Positions 7,359 through 13,769 of a stretch of 13,769 bases of DNA are shown one piece after another. Position 1 is the stretch's first letter. Each line of letters opens with the position of its first letter. The position numbers were made by a program, and so were the translations under genes. This stretch comes from CAZSIA01 sp045126355 (GTDB lineage: Bacteria; Bacillota_I; Bacilli_A; Acholeplasmatales; Anaeroplasmataceae), in the NCBI GenBank assembly GCA_045126355.1, contig JBGVOE010000093.1, positions 1 to 13,769 of the forward strand, in the 5' to 3' direction. The notes under the pieces are model-generated. The model was not told where the DNA came from and made no database searches. It saw nothing but the letters and a program-made list of their open reading frames with translations.

Positions 7359-7532
7359 ATGCAATTAATATGGGGAGCAGTTAAAAATGTATTTGCATTA
7401 TTAGGTAGTGTAATACAAATTATATGGTCACTAATTAAATTTATATTCTCTAAATGTTGGAAATTTATTTTACTAATCGGAAGCTTACTTATAACATTAT
7501 TTTCAATAAGAAAAGCTTCAAAGGAGGAATAA
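7359..7532 (+). CDS. 57-aa hydrophobic membrane protein; candidate small virion or assembly protein
   Basis: The ATG is preceded by GAAGGAGA at 8 nt; an earlier ATG at 7352 is too close to that site and runs into a stop after 10 codons. The product is almost entirely hydrophobic: a segment of about 29 residues containing Trp5 and Trp23 (about residues 2-30) with a single Lys, then SKCWK, then a second membrane segment (about 35-50) and a charged tail RKASKEE. It has no signal peptide. Tiny membrane proteins at this place in filamentous phages are coat or cap proteins (pVIII, pVII, pIX), but those usually have one membrane span and this one seems to have two. It lies 6 bp before the secreted-protein gene. 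Other options are a holin-like or accessory protein. Confidence 0.7.
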   Translation: MQLIWGAVKNVFALLGSVIQIIWSLIKFIFSKCWKFILLIGSLLITLFSIRKASKEE

Positions 7533-7538
7533 CTTAAA

Positions 7539-9083
7539 ATGAAAAGATTTAAAATTTTATTCACATTCCTCATCACAATATTATCATTATTTTTATTTGT
7601 ATCACCAGTGTTCGCTGCTGAATCACAACTAGAAGATCAAATAAAAGAAGAAATTGAAGAATATGTATCAAGTGGTGAATTAGAATCATGGCATCTTAGA
7701 CTTTATGAAGATGAAGGATATCAAACATATTATTGGAAAAGGTGTCACCTAAGCAATGATTTCGATTATTTCAGGTCAATGACATACCAAGAAGCTCAGA
7801 CAATATGTAGCTGGTATGAAAACGAAATGACTCAAACTTGGGTATATGTATTAGAAAACCTAGATATAGAACCACAGTGGTTAGAACCAGATAAATATTT
7901 AGGTTTATATTGGGATTCAGTAATTAACAATACTGCAGATGAAGGATACTTATATCTTATCTGGACCAGTCACTATACACCATCAGAATTCGTCACATTA
8001 ACACAAGTTAAAGAATCAGGTAAAGTATATAACTTGTATGATTCAGAAGCTGATATGGATGACTTCAAATCAAACTTCTTAACATCAACGTATTACCATT
8101 ATAAAGAAAGTGATTTAACAATTCACTTAACACCAATTGCGGGTTACACAGATGGAGAACAGTTCGGTTTACCTTTAAAACAAATCTACAACTTCCAAGG
8201 ATTTGTCTACGGAATGGATCAAGCTCAATATTCATCTAACATGGATCCAGCTAATCAATTTAATGGTAAATGTACAGAAGAAATAAGATTTGATTTAGGA
8301 TTAATGCCTAAACAAGATGGTAAGAATTCAATGCAGCTTACAACACACGGTTATGAAATTATTGAAGCATGTGAAGCACAAAGCCATTTTGACTTACTAG
8401 CTTATGGCGGTTATGGTCACTTCGCTTACTTTAATACAACGATAAAAATCGACAAGATATATCGTGTTGACGTAGCTTACAAAATAACAAATGATGATAA
8501 ACCATGGTACCAATTCTTTTTACCAGATGAGGAACACCAAATTCAAAAATCATTAACACCAGAAAGAGTCAAAGGTGGAATCTTCGGTTTATATAACTTC
8601 GCAGGATTCGAAGAAGGCTCATACCAATCTACCGTTGATGGTAGAACAAATTATAAATACAAACTACATCTAAACTATGACGACACAGCTTGGAACTGGT
8701 TTGTAGGTCAAGAATTCTACGAATGTGATTATAGAAGAGTATCACAATTCCAAATCTTAAGAATGAACTTCTTAGTAGATGGAGAAACATACGATGTACC
8801 TATCAAAATGGATACCATTGAAGGTGATACATTATTCATTCTAGATCCAGACTTAATTCTTGATACAGAAACACCATATTACGACTTTAAAAATTGGTTA
8901 GATGATGGTATCGCTGATTTAAAAGAAAAGTTTAAAGATTACTTACCTTATATATATGCAGTTGCAGGTATCTTAGGTGCAGTCTTATTAATATGGGTTG
9001 GAATAAAGGTTTATAAATTCTTTAGATTCCTATTCGGTTGGATTCCAGATAAAAAAGATGATAACCAGAATAAAAAAGAATAA
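7539..9083 (+). CDS. Secreted, C-terminally membrane-anchored surface protein (514 aa); pIII-like candidate
   Basis: AGGAGG precedes the start. Residues 1-26 form a classic signal peptide: KRFK, a hydrophobic core rich in Leu, Phe and Ile, and SPVFA before the likely cleavage. A large extracytoplasmic region rich in aromatic and acidic residues follows, with many Tyr and Trp (for example YQTYYWKR, WYENEMTQTWVY). Near the end are an amphipathic stretch (NWLDDGIADLKEKFKDYLPY), one membrane span (about 471-489) and a basic cytoplasmic tail. There is no LPXTG sorting signal. The topology, one-span C-terminal anchor and place upstream of the ATPase gene match the adsorption protein pIII of filamentous phages. 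An ordinary surface receptor or adhesin is the alternative. The protein family was not recognised. Confidence 0.8.
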   Translation: MKRFKILFTFLITILSLFLFVSPVFAAESQLEDQIKEEIEEYVSSGELESWHLRLYEDEGYQTYYWKRCHLSNDFDYFRSMTYQEAQTICSWYENEMTQTWVYVLENLDIEPQWLEPDKYLGLYWDSVINNTADEGYLYLIWTSHYTPSEFVTLTQVKESGKVYNLYDSEADMDDFKSNFLTSTYYHYKESDLTIHLTPIAGYTDGEQFGLPLKQIYNFQGFVYGMDQAQYSSNMDPANQFNGKCTEEIRFDLGLMPKQDGKNSMQLTTHGYEIIEACEAQSHFDLLAYGGYGHFAYFNTTIKIDKIYRVDVAYKITNDDKPWYQFFLPDEEHQIQKSLTPERVKGGIFGLYNFAGFEEGSYQSTVDGRTNYKYKLHLNYDDTAWNWFVGQEFYECDYRRVSQFQILRMNFLVDGETYDVPIKMDTIEGDTLFILDPDLILDTETPYYDFKNWLDDGIADLKEKFKDYLPYIYAVAGILGAVLLIWVGIKVYKFFRFLFGWIPDKKDDNQNKKE

Positions 9084-9106
9084 ATATAAATGAAAGGAAA
9101 ATAAAC

Positions 9107-12100
9107 ATGATTATAAAGAAACTTATGTTAGGTGCCTTAGCAGCTGCAACTATGGCAACCTCAATTGGAGTAGCAAACACTCCAGTATTTGCAGCAGAAG
9201 AAAATGAAGCGGTAGCTGCTTCAATTAATTATAATTCTATTTCGTGTATAACACCATTTCCGGATGAGTCTTTAAGAGAAGCAACTTATTTTGAACATAA
9301 TGGAATTATGTACACATTAGGTGATACAGATAATAAATATCATGCTTATCCAGTAAATAGTCCATCTGAAGTAAGATATTTAGCACTATATTCTCATTTA
9401 TTTGAAAAAGAAATAGATTATTCAGAACTAGATTTATCATTTTATTCAAATGTAATTAAAGTAATTATTAACGCTAATAATCCAAATACATTTTATTCAT
9501 ATTTAACTGGGTTAACAAAGGAATTTGACTTATATCTAACAGGTCAATTTAGCTTTAATCAATATGTTAAAGATTTAAACATTAAAGGTTTATACCATGT
9601 ATGTCCTTATTATGGAAACTCAGAAGTTTTAGAAAGTATTGAGCATTTAAACGGTTCTAAAGTTGATGCTGTATATAGCTATAGATTTGGAAATAATTAT
9701 TGGGCATACAATACATCTACATTTGAAGATGCAGAAATTACAAACGCTGATGGTACAGTATTAACAATGCAAACTATTGTTGATACAAAGGATTTAAGAT
9801 TTGATCTAGAAGATTTTATGCCATATGAAACTTATAAAACAAATGTACCTTATTTAGGGGCATCTGGTTGGAATGAAGTTGAAGACTTAACAAATGATGG
9901 TTTAATCCAAGATAAAATGGATTACTTCATTAGATCTATCGATTCAAAAGTTGAAACTTTATATTTTGATCACGATGGATTTAATTCTAATAACGTGATG
10001 TTTGACTGTAAAAGATTAGTATTACCACATTACGATGGACAATCATTTTTAAACTCTGAATTCGAAGAAATAGTCTTAATTAATGATTATGATGATTATA
10101 ACTTTACAGACTTTCAACATGCAAAAACAATTCGTTTCGTATCTCCAGATGAAACTGGTGGTGTAGTATGGAGAGGTTTTGGTAAAAATGTAAATTATAT
10201 TAAAGAAATTGAAAAAATATTAATACCTGAACAATACGCTGAAAGCCATTATTCAATGTTAGTAAATGATGAAGATTTAGGATCAAAAGTAGAATTATAT
10301 GATGAATCAACATATACAATGCCTACACGTTCATCATTCTTATCTACAAATGGAAGCATCTATGAAGTAGAAGATCAATCATTATTGCTAGCTAACTTGG
10401 AAGCTGATATCGCAGTTATGACAGCTGCGGGAGTAACTCCAACAACTGATACTCCAGTAGATATCCAAATTGCTGAGTATTATGAATCAGTAGAAGATGT
10501 TACAACACCAGATGCAGGCGATAATGGTTCAACTGATAATGGTAATGATTCTAATGATGAAATCGTATTTGAAGATGAATCAGAATGGACTACAGGTGTT
10601 AATACAATTGGAACATTAATGTATGCATCAGATAAATCTTTAGAAGATGTAGTTAGATTAGCTTCTAACTTCATGGTATGGGAAGATGGAGAAATTGCTG
10701 ATCCAACTGAATATGACATTATCTGTAATATTGTTGGTGAAAGATTATCTATCACAGTAAAGAAAGATGGACAAATCAAAAAATCAGTAAATATCTATAT
10801 CGAAACTGTTCCAGCTGAATATGGTGAATTCATTTATGTAGAATTATTTGGGACAAATCATGGTGTTTTATTAACAGACATTGATGAAACTCGTACTACA
10901 AATATTAATAACTTATATGATTATGTAATGGCTAACGCTATTAATTATGATTTATTTAATGATGTAGAAATTGAAGAATATAGCTTCGATGAAGAACACT
11001 TAGATACAGTAGATTCTTACTATAGACATAGAATCGCTCAAAAGTATTTCCAAACATCTACAATGATTGTTACTCAAGACCATGATTCATTAATGGATAC
11101 TACAAATCTTGATTTAACAACTACTGGTATTATCAACCCAGATGACGATGTCGAAGATGCTGAAACAGAATACGATGTTAAATACATTTCTGCAATTTAC
11201 GCTCCAGCTACAATGAATGCTAAAACTATTCCATATTTATTAGAAGAATTATTAGTAACTAAAGATGGTGAGCCTGTAACAGAAAACATCACAGTATCAA
11301 TCTCATATGATGGTTCATTACCAAATAATGAAGATTATTCATTTAGAATGTATGTAAGATTACCAGATGATTGTCGTTATGAAAAAGAAGTTAACGTTAA
11401 AGTCTTAGATGGTACATCAAATGTTGGTTATGTTGTATTTGAAGATGGTTCAATTGTTGCAGTATATCACATTAATGCTGAACACACTGTAGAAACATTA
11501 ACAAATCAAATTGATAGATTCTTATCTGAAACATTAAAAATGTCAAATCCTAATGTAGTAATTCCAGCTGAAACAAATTTAGGCTCAACTAAAACATATA
11601 CTGGATTTACATATGGTGATGATAAAGAGTTAACAGTAATCCATTCAGGAGTTGCAATGTTAAATTATTCAACAGCTGATAGACCAGTTGATGATTCAGT
11701 ATTTAAAGAAGGTTATAGTGCTATGACTAACATTTACTTTACTGACAACTACAATGTTAACGATGTAGTAAAAGCTATTGGTAATAAGTTGTTATTAAAA
11801 GAAGGTGTACAAGTTGATGGTGAATATAGAGTTGAATCAACTGTATATAAAGATACAATCGCTTGGACATTCTACATTAACGATGTAAAAGTATATTCAT
11901 GTCAAGCATCTTACTCAATCATTAGTGATTCAGAAGTAGGTAACTTCATTTATGCAGACGCATTTAGATTCCATACAGGTATCTTATTACTTGAAAAAGG
12001 AAACGAAAATGCATTTGCGGATGTATATAACCAAGTAATCAAATCTTGTAAATACACTATTGAAGAACCTACTACAACAAAATCATTAGATTTATCATCA

Positions 12101-12511
12101 GAAGGACAAATGGTTGTCCGTGAAGTTCATCAATTAGGTGATTATAACTACTATAACTTTGAAACTACAGTATATGTAGTAGACTTCGAAAATGAAGTAG
12201 AAGATTCAACTACTGAAATTGTAACTCCAACACCAAATCCAGGTGAAGGTGGTAACCAAGGTGGAAACACTGGCAACTCAGGTAACACTGGAGAACAACC
12301 TGATGACGGTAAAGACGAAACACCAGATGATGGTAAGTTAGATGAAATCAAAGATAAATTAGATAACTGGTTTGAAGACTTTAAAGCTAAGGTTGAAGAA
12401 AACAAAGCATTAAAAGCTGCCACAATCGCCTTCGGTTGTATCACAGGTATCTTATTATTATACGGAATCTATGTAATCTTCAAAAAATTATTTAGATGGT
12501 TAGGAAGATAA
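9107..12511 (+). CDS. Giant secreted, C-terminally anchored repeat protein (1134 aa)
   Basis: The start follows GAAAGGAAA. A signal peptide (1-29, ending PVFA) is followed by a region of about 400 residues whose later part (about 282-400) has alternating strand and turn patterns reminiscent of BspA-type leucine-rich repeats, ending in ILIPEQYAESHYSML. An acidic Asn/Gly/Asp-rich linker (about 467-495) follows, then three divergent tandem domains of roughly 160-190 aa. The aligned anchor motifs are GEFIYVELFG (573), VGYVVFEDG (773) and VGNFIYADAF (944). A Gly/Asn/Pro-rich linker (about 1041-1078), an amphipathic helix, one membrane span (about 1103-1123) and a basic tail FKKLFRWLGR complete it. 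The C-terminal module resembles that of the 514-aa protein upstream. It is probably a surface-exposed adsorption or adhesion protein, or the tip of an assembled structure. No sortase motif is present. Confidence 0.8.
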   Translation: MIIKKLMLGALAAATMATSIGVANTPVFAAEENEAVAASINYNSISCITPFPDESLREATYFEHNGIMYTLGDTDNKYHAYPVNSPSEVRYLALYSHLFEKEIDYSELDLSFYSNVIKVIINANNPNTFYSYLTGLTKEFDLYLTGQFSFNQYVKDLNIKGLYHVCPYYGNSEVLESIEHLNGSKVDAVYSYRFGNNYWAYNTSTFEDAEITNADGTVLTMQTIVDTKDLRFDLEDFMPYETYKTNVPYLGASGWNEVEDLTNDGLIQDKMDYFIRSIDSKVETLYFDHDGFNSNNVMFDCKRLVLPHYDGQSFLNSEFEEIVLINDYDDYNFTDFQHAKTIRFVSPDETGGVVWRGFGKNVNYIKEIEKILIPEQYAESHYSMLVNDEDLGSKVELYDESTYTMPTRSSFLSTNGSIYEVEDQSLLLANLEADIAVMTAAGVTPTTDTPVDIQIAEYYESVEDVTTPDAGDNGSTDNGNDSNDEIVFEDESEWTTGVNTIGTLMYASDKSLEDVVRLASNFMVWEDGEIADPTEYDIICNIVGERLSITVKKDGQIKKSVNIYIETVPAEYGEFIYVELFGTNHGVLLTDIDETRTTNINNLYDYVMANAINYDLFNDVEIEEYSFDEEHLDTVDSYYRHRIAQKYFQTSTMIVTQDHDSLMDTTNLDLTTTGIINPDDDVEDAETEYDVKYISAIYAPATMNAKTIPYLLEELLVTKDGEPVTENITVSISYDGSLPNNEDYSFRMYVRLPDDCRYEKEVNVKVLDGTSNVGYVVFEDGSIVAVYHINAEHTVETLTNQIDRFLSETLKMSNPNVVIPAETNLGSTKTYTGFTYGDDKELTVIHSGVAMLNYSTADRPVDDSVFKEGYSAMTNIYFTDNYNVNDVVKAIGNKLLLKEGVQVDGEYRVESTVYKDTIAWTFYINDVKVYSCQASYSIISDSEVGNFIYADAFRFHTGILLLEKGNENAFADVYNQVIKSCKYTIEEPTTTKSLDLSSEGQMVVREVHQLGDYNYYNFETTVYVVDFENEVEDSTTEIVTPTPNPGEGGNQGGNTGNSGNTGEQPDDGKDETPDDGKLDEIKDKLDNWFEDFKAKVEENKALKAATIAFGCITGILLLYGIYVIFKKLFRWLGR

Positions 12512-13769
12512 TATTATCTATCCTTGGGACTCTAGGAATAGGAATTCTCTTATTCCTAGTTTTCCAAAACCTAGATTCATTCGTAGCTACAACAAATAGA
12601 TTAAGTGACATTTTGAAGATTGATAGCTTAAAGAATTTCTTTGAAGTCTACAATGAATCATCCACTCAAATATATGACGAATCCATAAAAGAAATAGAAG
12701 GTGCAGTTAATGGAGTTATTGATTCATTTAATCAAGTATCTCAAAAGCCCTTCGAAGAACTTTTAGCAGAATTTCTTTATAACCTATTAGATTTTGGATT
12801 GGACTTCTTTATCTATTTCTGTAACTATGGATTAAATGCTATATTAATAGCTTATATCCTCCTACATGAAACATTTGCAGGAGAACAATTGAACATAAAA
12901 ACAAGCCCACTTGCTTATCTTTGGATAAAGATAAATAACCTACTAAATAACTTTAAAAACGGCGTAATTTGGCTCTTTAGACAAATTTTGAACTTCTTAT
13001 CGAGTAACAAACAAATAATCGTTTTAAGCTTATTTTTAATGCTTTGTGCTAACGGATTCATGTATAGATTTATAGTTGAATTTGTAATATTCTTAATAAC
13101 TTATGTTATTAGAATGGTCAACCTAGAAACCTATATTGTGATATTCCAAATCGTACAAACAATATTCACATTCTTATACCCAAAATTAAAATTCGTACCT
13201 TTATGGATATGGATACCTACACTAATCTTAACAATATTCTTAAACGCAGTAGCTCGTGCTAAATTCAAACTAAAAAAGAATCATGAAAGATTAAAAGACT
13301 TCGCAAAAGATGAACTAACACAAACTACCTTTATAAATGGTCCACCAGGAACTGGTAAAACATTACTTAATGTAAGTTTAACACTAGCTAGTGAAGAAAA
13401 TTATATTGAAGAACTAGAAAAAATGTTACTAGATTATGAAATGCAATATAAATACATAAACTTCGCTACTGTACGTGCTCATCCAGAACGTTATCCAGAA
13501 CATGAAGCTTATATAAATACATATAATTTACTAACTTCAAGAGGAACATTTATAATATCTAATTATGCTATTTACTCACCCTTATTTAATCAATATTCTA
13601 AGATATTTAATTTTAATTATATGAGAGTAAATCAGCATACTGATATCTATCCCTTAGAAGAATATATCGTTATATCAATATCAGAATTTGATAAAGAATA
13701 TAACTCCCATGATGATAAAAAAGCAGTTGGACAAGATGGTGCTGCAACCTTCTTTTCAACTGTATCACA
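12496..13769 (+). CDS. Multi-pass membrane protein with Zot/pI-like P-loop ATPase domain (3' end outside window)
   Basis: The frame starts at an ATG overlapping the previous gene by 16 bp and is open to the window end (424 residues). The N-terminal 255 residues hold about five membrane spans (roughly 4-23, 99-123, 173-203, 211-228 and 234-252) and a soluble loop between the first two. A basic stretch then leads to a P-loop: NGPPGTGKT (281-289), later GTFIISNYAIYSP (350-361) and YIVISISEFDKEY with E397 as probable Walker B acid. The order Walker A, a 'fix-in-strand-then-Asn' segment, and a hydrophobic strand with an acid parallels the Zot/pI ATPases that assemble filamentous phages (for example the IATN segment of f1 pI). 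Those have the ATPase at the N-terminus and a span after it, so the N-terminal membrane block here is unusual. A conjugation- or FtsK-like ATPase is less likely. Zot assignment is moderate. Confidence 0.75.
   Translation, partial: MVRKIILSILGTLGIGILLFLVFQNLDSFVATTNRLSDILKIDSLKNFFEVYNESSTQIYDESIKEIEGAVNGVIDSFNQVSQKPFEELLAEFLYNLLDFGLDFFIYFCNYGLNAILIAYILLHETFAGEQLNIKTSPLAYLWIKINNLLNNFKNGVIWLFRQILNFLSSNKQIIVLSLFLMLCANGFMYRFIVEFVIFLITYVIRMVNLETYIVIFQIVQTIFTFLYPKLKFVPLWIWIPTLILTIFLNAVARAKFKLKKNHERLKDFAKDELTQTTFINGPPGTGKTLLNVSLTLASEENYIEELEKMLLDYEMQYKYINFATVRAHPERYPEHEAYINTYNLLTSRGTFIISNYAIYSPLFNQYSKIFNFNYMRVNQHTDIYPLEEYIVISISEFDKEYNSHDDKKAVGQDGAATFFSTVS

Noticed and set aside
7352..7384. ATG at 7352 as start of the small membrane protein
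   Set aside because: It is only about one base from the ribosome binding site and its frame stops after 10 codons; the ATG at 7359 gives the 57-aa protein.
10480..10779. Minus-strand frame of 99 aa inside the 1134-aa gene
   Set aside because: It is antisense to a well-supported gene with signal peptide and anchor, and its Ser/Thr-rich product is the expected shadow of this codon usage.
12151..12444. Minus-strand frame of 97 aa opposite the Gly-rich linker
   Set aside because: The Pro/Ser-rich product mirrors the Gly/Asn/Thr-rich linker on the other strand; it has no ribosome binding site.
1..13769. Alternative genetic code (TGA as Trp) suggested by the low GC content
   Set aside because: All long frames are continuous in the standard code and use TGG for Trp; none needs a TGA read-through.

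Overview
The window is AT-rich on both strands. Its long reading frames use the standard code (Trp is TGG, and stops are TAA or TAG). Most genes have strong AGGAGG-type ribosome binding sites. This points to a low-GC Bacillota-type bacterium, possibly a gut lineage, but no marker gene here allows a finer placement. Every gene I can support lies on the plus strand. There are no tRNAs, rRNAs or CRISPR arrays.

Region 1 (1-5597) is the distal half of a type I restriction-modification locus. In order it holds the 3' part of an hsdS specificity gene, a complete XerC/D-type tyrosine recombinase with its own extended -10 promoter, a truncated second hsdS carrying one target-recognition domain (TRD), and a full-length hsdR. 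A 26-bp direct repeat with one mismatch lies at the end of both hsdS pieces and brackets the recombinase plus the spare TRD. This is the layout expected of a specificity-switching locus. The repeats are in direct rather than inverted orientation, so the pair visible here would give excision, not simple inversion. A strong GAAA-loop terminator closes the unit.

Region 2 (5598-5702) is a short non-coding boundary with an unusual C-rich ACCCTC repeat. It leads into a new, tightly packed gene string.

Region 3 (5703 to the end) is a single-direction operon of nine genes. First come five small cytoplasmic proteins (62, 124, 119, 67 and 152 aa). They are followed by a 57-aa hydrophobic protein, then two large secreted proteins (514 and 1134 aa), each with an N-terminal signal peptide and a similar C-terminal membrane anchor. 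Last is a multi-pass membrane protein with a P-loop ATPase domain, cut off by the window end. The ATPase resembles the Zot/pI assembly ATPases of filamentous phages. The order (small DNA-associated-type genes, tiny membrane protein, large anchored surface proteins, membrane ATPase) parallels the inovirus order ssDNA-binding protein, coat, adsorption protein, pI. My working reading is an integrated or cryptic filamentous-phage-like element, or a related export/assembly system, whose replication gene is not in the window. The family assignment rests on motif reading and gene order only.
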